Below the pieces are notes generated by a model, which saw nothing but the letters and a program-made list of their open reading frames with translations, did no database searches and had not been told where the DNA came from. Made by a program: the position numbers and the translations under genes. This document shows positions 1 to 8,351 of a stretch of 44,383 nt of DNA, piece after piece; within the stretch, counting starts at the first letter, position 1, and each line of letters opens with the position of its first letter. The DNA comes from Candidatus Kapaibacterium sp. Lineage in GTDB: Bacteria; Bacteroidota; Ignavibacteria; Kapaibacteriales; UBA4661. The DNA is taken from contig RDXM01000097.1 of NCBI GenBank assembly GCA_004292595.1, positions 1-44,383 of the forward strand, written 5' to 3'.

Positions 1-817
1 AGATTCTTCTCCAAAAGTTCTATCAAGGATACGCGTTCCATAAATTTTAAGCCTTTTTTGACGCAATATACGCTTTTTTTAGATGCAACAGCCCTCCGCT
101 CTTGGTCTGGCAGCGTGATGCCCAGTTCTGCAAGCACGTAGCCGTCTATGCTGCCCAGCAGGGCGTGTGCTTCGGCTTCTTTGGCGCGTTTGGCGGCGTG
201 GGCAGCGTTCATGATTGCAACAATGCGGGCTTGAACGTCGAGAGGCGGCACGGGTATCTGTACTTGTCGAATATTTTCCAAATGCAGGTCTGGTACGCCT
301 GAACCTTTAACTTGTCTCTCAAATTGGAGATAAACAAACTGGCTATTCAAGCACAGCGCAAGATATTCAGGAACAAGAATATCAGTTTTGGGTCGCAATA
401 AAGCAAGACTCACAAAAATTTGGAATCGTTCATCCGACTCAACAACAGCCGCATAACCAATACTGCCGATTTTTGTCAAGAGAATATCGCCTTTTTGCGG
501 TTTACAACGTTTATCTAAATTGTCAGCTTCAGTCAAAGTGATAAATTTTGAATTATCATAATCAATCGAAAATGGGCGGGTATCTTTCACGCTCAAAAAT
601 TTTACGCCTGAATCTACATAATTTGGCGTAAAATGTGTACCGTCGCTAATTTTAGCTGTGATTGAGTGAAGTTGATGCTGTGTGAATGGAGAATTTCGGA
701 TATTATTTTCATTCTCAAGATATTTGGCTAAATAAAATTTAGGCTCAAATCGTTGAAGAATTTCGCCCCGACGCAGCAAGAACGCTTTGTTTGCGTCTGT
801 GTCGGGGCTTAGACGAA
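1..817 (-). CDS. Type I/IIB-like restriction specificity (S) module, partial
   Basis: This is an open minus-strand frame that runs off the left edge, so the protein is incomplete. It would supply target recognition for the upstream nuclease-methylase. It contains a typical S-subunit target recognition domain: a segment reading ISDGTHFTP, then GDILLTKIGSIG, and the hallmark IPVPPLDVQARIV before an alpha-helical spacer rich in Ala, Lys and Glu. A second recognition domain probably lies outside the window. The frame is -1 relative to the methylase gene and overlaps its end. It has no ATG or GTG near its beginning; a TTG at about 777 is the only nearby alternative start. The first in-frame ATG is deep inside the conserved S region. 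I therefore infer expression by -1 frameshifting from the methylase gene, or weak TTG initiation, or a disrupted gene. The S-family assignment is solid; the start is not. Confidence 0.8.
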
Positions 818-821
818 AAAA
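765..821 (-). promoter_or_regulatory. Putative -1 programmed ribosomal frameshift signal
   Basis: On the minus strand the last methylase codons read tcT TTT TTC, so bases 821-815 form the heptamer T TTT TTC in the exact X XXY YYZ phase. It is followed by the 6-nt spacer GTCTAA, which holds the zero-frame stop. An 8-bp stem then begins: GCCCCGAC (808-801) pairs perfectly with GTCGGGGC (772-765), with a small ACGC/GCGT inner stem. Slipping by -1 continues CGT CTA AGC and so on, straight into the S-module frame. All three elements of a canonical signal are visible; that it works is inference. Confidence 0.6.
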
Positions 822-3028
822 GAGTCTGAGCCAGATTTGACGGAAAGTAGGAACTCCGTAAGTTGTTCGGCAATCATGGGCAGGTCATTTTCTGTTGTTT
901 CACGTCCTGTCGCGTCGTAGCCAACACTCTCGGCGATAGCCATAAAAATAGGATAATCGAACTGCGTTTCTATGGTGCGGAAGGAGTGTGCGGCTTGTTC
1001 GTGAATAGATTCGTAGAGAGCTTTGATACTGCTGTCGAGGTCTGCTTTACACGTTTTTTTCCACTCCTGAAATTCTGGTAGTTTTTTGATTTCCTTGATG
1101 TTTGCTTCCATACTTTTGATAAGGCGAGTTTGTTCTTTCAGAAATTCTTGCATATCCTGTATGCGTTCCTGTGCTGCTCGCACGTTGTCATCGCATTGGT
1201 GGCGCAACTCAATAATACGGTAATATTCTTCATCAAGATTTTTTTTCCTTGTTTCGAGCGCATCCAATTCTGCCTTGAGCTTGGTATAAGCAGCTTTCAG
1301 GTGTCGTGTTTGAGCGGCTTGAATGGCAAGTGTGGTTTTCTTGGATAGTTTTTGGATAAGAATAATAGACGATTTTATCCCTGCATCGTAGTGCGAAAAA
1401 GTGAACTGCGGCAAGGAAATTACTGCCAATAATCGGAAATGCACGGTTAGCCAATCGCGGAATCCTTGCCATGATGAATTTGTAAGTAGCCCGTCTGGTA
1501 CCACAACTTCAGCAATGCCGCCTTCTTTGAGCATTTTGTGATAAAGTTCAAAAAAGAGTGCTTCAGACTTCACATTATCGTTCATTTCAAGAGGCACAGA
1601 TTTTCTTTGGAGTGCGGCTAAAGGGTCGGGAGTTTTATACGCGAGTGCATATTCTTTGTAGTGCTGAGTGCGCTGCACCCGCGCCGCACTGTTAGCTTTT
1701 GTTGGCGCATTTGCATCTCCGATGCTAATTCCAAAAGGAGGATTTGTTAGAATAAGGTCAATATTTCCTGCCTGAGTAAAGGAATGAGTAATCTCAAAGC
1801 CTGATACTTGCTTGATATTGTCGTGTCCGTCATCATGGAGTGCGATATTGATTTTGGCAACGATGGCAACCTCATCGTTAAATTCTGCACCCAGTACAGA
1901 AGAGTTTGCAAAATATTGCCAATTCTCTTTCTTCGTGTACCGCTCCTTGAAACGGCTAATAGAATGGACAAGAAACGAGCCACTACCAGCGCATGGGTCA
2001 AGCACAGTGGAGCGTTTGGTGAAGGCATCGTCCCACACAATAGGCGACACATTGAGCATAAATTCAACAATATTGCGCGGGGTAAAAAACTGTCCATGCT
2101 CACCCTTCATGTAGGCTCTGCTAAAGGTTTCAAAAGCGAGTCCTTTGGGGTCGTTATCGGTATTTATGAGGCTTACCGATTGAAGAATCTGCATAATATC
2201 GAATAATTCCCGTTCCCTGATTGAAAGCGGCTCAAGCAGTTGCTCTACTTTGCGGTCTGTCCTTGCATCCTCAAATGCGTGGGTAATTCTTGCGAGAAGT
2301 TCCTCTTCGGTCTCTGTATCAAACGTTTGAAATACATACTGCTGTACGTGATGTTCTTCTCGTTCAAGTTCGTCATACATCTTTAAAAAAAGCAATTTAT
2401 TGAACTCATTTAAAGCCTTCTTCTCCGCCCGACCGCCTGCCCAAAGAATATCATGGCATTTGAGAAACTTCAATTTTAGTTCATGAGAAGTAATGCTTTG
2501 GAGGGAAGCAAAATGATTTTGCGCCAACGGAATAGGTTTTTGAGGATCAAGATATGCGTACACGATAGACGATGTGTATGCGTATGGCAGCTTCGATACT
2601 TGGGTATCTTTACCATTTTGCACACGCCAAATCTGCATCGGCTCATCACCAATAATGTATGCAAAATAGTCGGCTCGAAGCTCATCGGACAGCGCGTAAC
2701 TCCGAGCCTGTTTGTAAATGTTCTTAGGGTTATCAGTCGTTTTTGCTTGTTTGCATTCAATCACAATGAATGCTGTTTTATGGTCAGGCACAAATACGAT
2801 AATATCAGGGAATTTATTGCCACCACCCTGTTGTACAGGTATTTCAAAATCAATATGTTCAGGCTTATAGCCGTAGTTCAACACCAGCGAACAATACGTT
2901 TCCCTTCGGCGAGGCGCAATATACAAAATATACAAAAAAGCTCTCTCAAATATCGGCAGCAGTTTTACGCAGTTTTTACCCGCTTGTCGTATATACTTGT
3001 CGTATATTCTCATTTCTTTTGTAACCAT
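809..3028 (-). CDS. Restriction endonuclease-DNA adenine methylase fusion (BcgI-like RM subunit)
   Basis: This 739-residue protein carries restriction and N6-adenine methylation in one chain. The N-terminal part resembles type I HSDR_N domains and shows a PD-(D/E)XK nuclease pattern: PD at residues 74-75 and ECK at 91-93. The methylase follows with FTPR near 315, the AdoMet-binding DPCAGSG at 344-350 and the catalytic NPPF at 429-432. A coiled-coil-like helical segment lies near the C-terminus. Fused nuclease-methylase plus a specificity subunit is the architecture of BcgI-type enzymes. I chose the ATG at 3028; the frame extends to 3295, but that extension would overlap the divergent gene at 3133 and has no homology-like features. 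An ATG at 3013 is also possible. The stop at 809-811 sits inside a frameshift-like signal leading into the S frame. Confidence 0.9.
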   Translation of the reverse strand: MVTKEMRIYDKYIRQAGKNCVKLLPIFERAFLYILYIAPRRRETYCSLVLNYGYKPEHIDFEIPVQQGGGNKFPDIIVFVPDHKTAFIVIECKQAKTTDNPKNIYKQARSYALSDELRADYFAYIIGDEPMQIWRVQNGKDTQVSKLPYAYTSSIVYAYLDPQKPIPLAQNHFASLQSITSHELKLKFLKCHDILWAGGRAEKKALNEFNKLLFLKMYDELEREEHHVQQYVFQTFDTETEEELLARITHAFEDARTDRKVEQLLEPLSIRERELFDIMQILQSVSLINTDNDPKGLAFETFSRAYMKGEHGQFFTPRNIVEFMLNVSPIVWDDAFTKRSTVLDPCAGSGSFLVHSISRFKERYTKKENWQYFANSSVLGAEFNDEVAIVAKINIALHDDGHDNIKQVSGFEITHSFTQAGNIDLILTNPPFGISIGDANAPTKANSAARVQRTQHYKEYALAYKTPDPLAALQRKSVPLEMNDNVKSEALFFELYHKMLKEGGIAEVVVPDGLLTNSSWQGFRDWLTVHFRLLAVISLPQFTFSHYDAGIKSSIILIQKLSKKTTLAIQAAQTRHLKAAYTKLKAELDALETRKKNLDEEYYRIIELRHQCDDNVRAAQERIQDMQEFLKEQTRLIKSMEANIKEIKKLPEFQEWKKTCKADLDSSIKALYESIHEQAAHSFRTIETQFDYPIFMAIAESVGYDATGRETTENDLPMIAEQLTEFLLSVKSGSDSFFV

Positions 3029-3132
3029 TTTCCAGCTCGCGGCTTGTTGATAAGAGAAGCACACATCTGAACACAGTAGAAAGACTTGTTTCGTGTGCCG
3101 AAATTTTTTTATCACTAGCAGTATCAATCGCC

Positions 3133-4380
3133 ATGAACAGCATATTTTTATCCCAAAACTCTTGGAACAATACTTCTGCAAAGCACGTCTGGACGCGCTT
3201 TGTAGCGTGTTTTCTTGTTGCCTTTGCTTGCTCTGTGCATTCCCAAGAATCTCTTTTTGCGCAAGCAAACGCAAGCACAAGCGCAACAAAGTCATATCCG
3301 CGCGAGGAGTATGCGGTTGTTCCTGTGGATATTGGTTTTGTAACGCCCTTGTCCGTGAGCGGCATTGTGCGCGGCGCGTCGGGTGGGAAGCGCATTTTGT
3401 CGCACGTTTCTCTTCATGCTTTGGGGAATGTTGGCAATGCGCTCGAAGGCGTTGAATTTTCTGGCATTTGGAACACGCAAACCGATTACATGATGGGCGT
3501 ACAGGGCGCAGGAATTATCAACATTGTGAATGGAAATGCTGGTTTTGCGCAAGGTGCGGGCGTTGCGAATATTGTCGGTGGCGTGTTTGCTGGTGCGCAA
3601 GGCGCGGGCGTGTTCAACATTGCTGCGGGCGGTTTGCGCGGCGCACAAGGCGCAGGCGTGTTCAATTCTGCTGGCGACGGAGAAATGGTGCAGGGTGCGG
3701 GCGTGTTCAACAATGCAGGAAATATGAAAGGCGTACAAGCGGCGGGCGTGTTCAATACGGCAAAAGACGTAGAAGGTGTGCAGGTTGCGGGCGTGTTCAA
3801 CTCAGCGCGGCACGTGCGCGGGGCGCAAATTGGACTTATCAATTTTGCCGAAGACAACGAAGATGTGATGATTGGTTTGCTCAATTTTAGCTCCAAACAC
3901 GGCATTCGCCTCGAACTCTACACCGACGAGATGCGCTTTATCCGCGCAGGATTGCGCACGGGCAATAAAGCCTGGTACACCACGCTCACAGGCGGCTTGC
4001 AGCCTTTTACAGGCATCACTATTTGGTCGCTCGGCTACGGCGCAGGAGCGCAATTATACCTAGGGCAGAAGGATTTTATTGATATTGGCTTGCACACCGA
4101 AACGATGTTTAATGGCGTATTTACGCGGGATTTCGCCGTGTACGCCCAAGCACTGCGCCTACGCACCATGTTCGGACACGACTTCGCACCACATTTCTCC
4201 GTGTTTATCGGACCAACGCTCAACGTCATGGCGGGCGTGGATAATCAAGTGTACGAATTGGCAACGAATCTATTTCCTGGAAGTGGCTTCATTGCTACAT
4301 CGAATAATATCAACTTTTTTGGCAGCAATAATGCGTGGTTGCGGTCGTGGGTGGGCATTACGGGTGGTTTTCGGTTCTAA
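3133..4380 (+). CDS. Surface repeat protein, LA_2272-like, outer-membrane type
   Basis: This 415-residue protein has a positively charged N-terminus and a hydrophobic stretch ending about residue 36, which looks like a signal peptide. Residues about 120-250 hold roughly eight imperfect repeats of 14-16 residues with the core GxQxAGVFNxA, resembling the repeat proteins annotated as LA_2272 family surface repeat-containing proteins. The remaining C-terminal half is rich in alternating hydrophobic/aromatic strands and ends in FRF, as beta-barrel outer-membrane proteins do. It starts 104 bp from the divergent restriction gene and converges on the M1 peptidase gene 17 bp away. Its function is unknown. 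A role as a surface-exposed barrel or solenoid is inference. Confidence 0.7.
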   Translation: MNSIFLSQNSWNNTSAKHVWTRFVACFLVAFACSVHSQESLFAQANASTSATKSYPREEYAVVPVDIGFVTPLSVSGIVRGASGGKRILSHVSLHALGNVGNALEGVEFSGIWNTQTDYMMGVQGAGIINIVNGNAGFAQGAGVANIVGGVFAGAQGAGVFNIAAGGLRGAQGAGVFNSAGDGEMVQGAGVFNNAGNMKGVQAAGVFNTAKDVEGVQVAGVFNSARHVRGAQIGLINFAEDNEDVMIGLLNFSSKHGIRLELYTDEMRFIRAGLRTGNKAWYTTLTGGLQPFTGITIWSLGYGAGAQLYLGQKDFIDIGLHTETMFNGVFTRDFAVYAQALRLRTMFGHDFAPHFSVFIGPTLNVMAGVDNQVYELATNLFPGSGFIATSNNINFFGSNNAWLRSWVGITGGFRF

Positions 4381-4397
4381 AAAAAACACTCGCCATC

Positions 4398-6614
4398 TTA
4401 CCGCACCAGTATTTTTGCCACGTTCAGACCATATTTTGTTTGAAGGCGCACAAAGTATGTTCCACCAGCAGGGAAATCAAGCTGCTCGCGGAAATGCAGT
4501 GCGCCTTCGTCATATCTGCCAGAAGCTAAGGTTTGAAGTCGTCTGCCAAGCACATCCACAACGTCCAGATGAATTGTCTCGGCTTCGGGCAGCGTGAGCA
4601 GCACTTCAAATGCTTCGCCCAAAAAGAGGGGATTTGCCACCACGCGCAAAAGTGGTTTTGTGTTGGCAAACCCCGTGTCTGAAAGCCGCACGGATGCGTA
4701 CTTTTCGGCGAGAATGTTTTCATCGGGGTCAATCAAAACGCTGTCTGGCACGAAAGGCAGAGTCAGTGTAAAATTTTGCCGCCGCTCGGTCATCACAACC
4801 ATTTGTGCAATGCTATCGCTTCCGCGCTTGAACACAAGCGGTAGAGCCAGATGGAAGGCTTCGGGAATGTTTGCGCCGCGTTGGGCTTGCACGAGCGTGA
4901 TGTGCAGCGTGTTTTGATGTGTTGTGTTCTGGTTTGTTTGCTGCGTTGGCAAAAGCCGCCACGACGCGCTCAAAATCGGATGCTCTGCGCCATAGACCCA
5001 TTGCTTGAAAAAAGTAGCTATTTTTACGGGCGAGCGCGGAGCAAATTCCTCGAAAATGCGTTGCAAATCTTCCGTTGTCGCCACAGAATAGCGGTCGCAA
5101 AAAGCTCGCATTGCTGGGAAATAGACGCTATCGCCAACCATGCGCCGCAGCATATGGTGGACGTACGCGCCCTTGACGTACGTTGTGGCATAGTTGAAAA
5201 TTGTATCAATCGAATTAGGATTCCTCACATACAGCGATGGCTTATTATTGCCCCAAAAATAGCGGCGTTTGAAGTTCTCGAAGGCGACGTTGTACCAACG
5301 CAATCTGCCCCATGACTCATACCACAATGCCTCGCCGTAGCTCGCCATGCCTTCATTGAGCCAAATGTGTTCCCACGAAGCGCACGTAACCTTATCGCCA
5401 AACCATTGGTGCATGATTTCATGCGCTATTCCGGGGATTGTCCCGCGCAGCCACGAGCGATTGATGGTGGACATCGTTTGATGCTCCATGCCGCCCGCAA
5501 AGAAGGGCTGCACGACCACGTGTCCGTAACTTTCAAAAGGATATTCCCCAAACCAGCGTGAATACGCCTCGAGCGTGGGAACGGTGTGGCGAAACGTTTC
5601 GCGGGCGTTGTAGTAAAAATTGCGTTGGTCTAGGTTTGTGTCGTCCACACGCCAAAAAAAATGTTCGACGGGAATGCTGTCTTGCGGCTTCGTTACACGC
5701 TTGTAGTATTCGGTATAGGAATCGTAGCGCGAGGCGGAAATTGCCATCAAATACGGCGGAATGACGTAATCATGCGCATAGTGGAAGGTTTCGGTGATAA
5801 CGCTTGTTTGTCCGCGTTGCGTGGTGTCGAGCGTTCTGGCTCGCAACAATCCGTTGGAAACGGCACGAAATCCAAGCGGCACACGGACGCGAAGGCGCAT
5901 GAATGCTTTGTCGGCGGGCGTATCGTTGCATGGCATCCAGCGACGCGCTCCGAAGGGCTGGCTCATGGTGTAGGCGAGGCGTTCTGGCACAGTGACGGTA
6001 TCTATCAGCGCAGCACTCCTGCGCACCGCACCAAATCTACCTTTGTTGTATAAAAAAAATCCCAAACCGTCGTTAGAATTTTCCGTGCCAATATGCGAAA
6101 AATGCAGCACGAAACGCACGGAATCCTGAGCATTGGTGCGGCTTGGAAGCTGAAGTATGGCGAGGTTGTCGTCTGTTTGTGTGAAGGCGATTCGTTGGCG
6201 AATGTGTGCGAGTAAAAAGGCACTGTCGAGGCGAATGTTGTTTTTGTGTGCATCCAACACAACCCGCTCCAGTGCTTGTGTTGTGCGAAGTGTGATAGTT
6301 TGTGTGCCAGTGTAGATGCGGTCTGCCGCCATTTCGCTTGTGCCGTTGAGAGGCGTTGTCCAATCCAGAAAAAGTTCGTAGCGAAGCACGTCGTAGCCGC
6401 GTTCTGTGGCAGAGTGCGCTGTGGAGGCTGTTTTGTTCATTGTCGAATTTATTGCCCAAATATTGCGAGCCAAATGCGCCCGCGAGCAGTATTTATGCTC
6501 GGTGTCGGTTTCTTCCGCACAATCAAGCCAGACAGGTGACTGCGAAAAAGACGGCTGGGCAAGCGCGAAAACAAGTATTATTCTAAGCAATGACGCAAAT
6601 ACGGCAGAATTCAT
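4398..6614 (-). CDS. Secreted M1-family aminopeptidase with T9SS sorting domain
   Basis: This 738-residue zinc peptidase is predicted to trim amino acids from peptide N-termini outside the cell. The signal peptide is the hydrophobic run ending SFSQ near residue 24. The exopeptidase motif is GGMEH at 374-378 (the family's GxMEN). The zinc site is HEIMH at 398-402, with the third ligand in NEG at Glu421. The last ~80 residues form a beta-rich domain with LDVVDVLGRRL and end in VAKILVR, typical of type A type IX secretion sorting domains, so export through T9SS to the surface is expected. I chose the ATG at 6614 because it begins the signal peptide; the frame extends upstream to 6815 but overlaps the marR-like gene. 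It lies 28 bp downstream of that regulator gene on the same strand. Confidence 0.9.
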   Translation of the reverse strand: MNSAVFASLLRIILVFALAQPSFSQSPVWLDCAEETDTEHKYCSRAHLARNIWAINSTMNKTASTAHSATERGYDVLRYELFLDWTTPLNGTSEMAADRIYTGTQTITLRTTQALERVVLDAHKNNIRLDSAFLLAHIRQRIAFTQTDDNLAILQLPSRTNAQDSVRFVLHFSHIGTENSNDGLGFFLYNKGRFGAVRRSAALIDTVTVPERLAYTMSQPFGARRWMPCNDTPADKAFMRLRVRVPLGFRAVSNGLLRARTLDTTQRGQTSVITETFHYAHDYVIPPYLMAISASRYDSYTEYYKRVTKPQDSIPVEHFFWRVDDTNLDQRNFYYNARETFRHTVPTLEAYSRWFGEYPFESYGHVVVQPFFAGGMEHQTMSTINRSWLRGTIPGIAHEIMHQWFGDKVTCASWEHIWLNEGMASYGEALWYESWGRLRWYNVAFENFKRRYFWGNNKPSLYVRNPNSIDTIFNYATTYVKGAYVHHMLRRMVGDSVYFPAMRAFCDRYSVATTEDLQRIFEEFAPRSPVKIATFFKQWVYGAEHPILSASWRLLPTQQTNQNTTHQNTLHITLVQAQRGANIPEAFHLALPLVFKRGSDSIAQMVVMTERRQNFTLTLPFVPDSVLIDPDENILAEKYASVRLSDTGFANTKPLLRVVANPLFLGEAFEVLLTLPEAETIHLDVVDVLGRRLQTLASGRYDEGALHFREQLDFPAGGTYFVRLQTKYGLNVAKILVR

Positions 6615-6642
6615 AAAGCACGGTAGATAGAGAGGAATAAAT

Positions 6643-7302
6643 TTATGAAACTGGGCGGTAATGCGGGCAATCCACGCGAATATCCGCCACAGAAAGGGTT
6701 TGTCGCAGAAATGAGCAATGATGCGCCTCAGAGTATGCGTGTTTTGAAATAAAGACACACGAATGGCAAGAACGTTGATTGGTAAGGATTCCTGCTTTTT
6801 GAAAGGAATTGACAATATTCATGAGCTGTCCAAGCAAGTATTCTTGCTCAATAGGAGGCATTTGTAGGAGCGGCGCGTCGAATTTATTGGCAAAAGCAGA
6901 AGCTCGCTCGGCGATGGCACGTCCTTCTGCGGTAAGATTGATGGCGTAGCTGCGTGTATCTTCAAGGTTTTGCTCTTTTTCCGTCAGTTTCTTTTCGAGC
7001 AGAACACGCACGGCATCGGAAATAGTTGGCTTTGTCATGTTAAATTCCTGCGCCAAGTAGGAAACGGTGCGCTTTTCCTGTGTGTGGAAGGCAAGAAAAA
7101 TGAGGATTTGAATTTGCAGAGGCGACAGCCCGTTTGCTTTGCTTTCTTGCCAGAGCATCACGCGAAATGCCTCCGAAATACGCTCCAATGCAACCACGAT
7201 TTTGCTGGCAGTATTGAAGGAATTGTAGTGCGGATTAAATACGGTGGAGGTCTGCACAGAAGGCAGCGTTTGGTAGGGAGCAGAGGAGGATGGTTGGAGC
7301 AT
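6643..7302 (-). CDS. MarR-family transcriptional regulator with Cys/His tail
   Basis: This 219-residue DNA-binding regulator has the MarR winged helix: a recognition-helix region reading YLAQEFNMTKPTISDAV near residues 82-98, followed by a wing containing DTRSY near 115-119. The C-terminal tail is unusual and contains C179xxC182, His194-His195-Cys196 and C212-P-H214. This spacing could bind zinc or an iron-sulfur cluster, or act as a redox switch. Similar Cys-rich tails occur in a subset of MarR proteins. The gene precedes the secreted peptidase gene on the same strand and diverges from the small molybdopterin-fold gene, so either could be its target. The ligand is not evident. Confidence 0.85.
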   Translation of the reverse strand: MLQPSSSAPYQTLPSVQTSTVFNPHYNSFNTASKIVVALERISEAFRVMLWQESKANGLSPLQIQILIFLAFHTQEKRTVSYLAQEFNMTKPTISDAVRVLLEKKLTEKEQNLEDTRSYAINLTAEGRAIAERASAFANKFDAPLLQMPPIEQEYLLGQLMNIVNSFQKAGILTNQRSCHSCVFISKHAYSEAHHCSFLRQTLSVADIRVDCPHYRPVS

Positions 7303-7680
7303 AATGTATGATATGAAGGAAATGTATTGAGTAAAAAATGGTTAGCAAATCTATCTAAAAATCTCTCTGTCGAAGGTTTTGTAGCAAGTATTGTGGTGTT
7401 TGAATGACGAGAAAAATACGGAATTATCCACAATGGCACAAATTTCTTTGCTATGAAATATAAATTTGTATGAACTTTTGTTCGTAAATTTTTATGAAAG
7501 GCAATTATCCGCGTATTTTTCGAACGTTCCTTATCGGTTCTGAAGGTCAGAGCAGCTTTCCCTAGCGATTTTTCTTTGGCATTGGCGAGAAAGTTTGCAA
7601 TTTCGCGCTCGCTTTCTTCTGCATAAAAAGCCTTGAACACAAGTAATATCCAGCTTTTTAGTATTTTTTTTTATTTTGCT
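7303..7680 (+). promoter_or_regulatory. Divergent intergenic region with AT-rich inverted repeat
   Basis: This 378-bp non-coding stretch lies between the marR-like gene (minus) and the molybdopterin-fold gene (plus). Around 7462-7491 an imperfect inverted repeat is visible: AAATTTGTATGAAC and GTTCGTAAATTT separated by TTTT. Its size suits a dimeric regulator, so it is a candidate operator for the MarR protein. I see no gene here. Confidence 0.3.
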
Positions 7681-8196
7681 ATGTATGTACTTTTCTTCTT
7701 TCTGATTTCTTCGTTGCTTCTTCTGGCTGCGGGCAATGGTCAGAGTACGGCTCGCGCACAAAGCGCATCACTCCGCGATTCCCTCATCATTCAAGGCGAA
7801 GGTGTATCGCGTGTCGTTTTTCATCTGAAAGATTTACAGGGACTTCCGCGTAAGACTATGTGTGCAAAAGACTATAAAGGTGATGCGATGGTGAATTTTG
7901 AAGGTGTGGAATTGCATGAGGTATTGAAAAAAGCAGGTATTCTGCTCGGCACACATCTCAAACACGGTGAACTCTCGAAATACCTACTCGCCGAAGCCCA
8001 TGACGGCTACAAAGTAGTTTTTACACTTGCAGAACTAGAACCGCTTTTTACCGATAATATTGTTATACTTGCCGATACAAAAGACGGGAAGCCGCTTGAT
8101 GACTATGCTGGAACGATGTGCATTATTATTGCAGATGAGAAAAAAAATGGTCGGTGGATGCGACAAGTAAAATCTTTTACCATCAAGCGCGGATAG
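7681..8196 (+). CDS. Small exported oxidoreductase molybdopterin-binding domain protein
   Basis: This 171-residue protein has a hydrophobic N-terminus (residues 3-18) and an ARAQS-like cleavage region near 25-29, so it is probably exported to the periplasm. The mature part resembles the sulfite-oxidase-type molybdopterin-binding fold in its small single-domain form: an FEGVELHEVLKKAG segment, then an EAHDGYKVVFTLAEL segment and a KDGKPL..YAG segment. One Cys is present in KTMCAKD near residue 62, but I cannot tell whether it corresponds to the molybdenum ligand. The frame extends upstream to a TTG at 7633; I prefer the ATG at 7681 because it gives a compact signal peptide. It stands alone, divergent from the marR-like gene. 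Confidence 0.65.
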   Translation: MYVLFFFLISSLLLLAAGNGQSTARAQSASLRDSLIIQGEGVSRVVFHLKDLQGLPRKTMCAKDYKGDAMVNFEGVELHEVLKKAGILLGTHLKHGELSKYLLAEAHDGYKVVFTLAELEPLFTDNIVILADTKDGKPLDDYAGTMCIIIADEKKNGRWMRQVKSFTIKRG

Positions 8197-8351
8197 GTGA
8201 TAGAGCTTGCTCTTTTGCCGCGTTTTATAGCACAGTTTTATTGCATACATTCTAACTTTCCCGTATTTTACTACTGCTGGCAATTTTTCATTGCACCGAG
8301 CCGTTCTGTTGTTCTCTTCGGGCAATACTTTTTTCACCAATATTATTGGCT

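Noticed and set aside
102-302. Small plus-strand frame at the left edge
   Set aside because: The opposite strand encodes the conserved S-subunit motif IPVPPLDVQARIV.
2976-3295. N-terminal extension of the nuclease-methylase to 3295
   Set aside because: It would overlap the divergent surface-protein gene and its translation is basic and Cys-rich, unlike a structured domain.
3292-3905. Long antisense frames opposite the surface repeat gene
   Set aside because: They mirror the GC-biased repeats, have low-complexity Cys/Arg/Thr-rich translations and no family signal.
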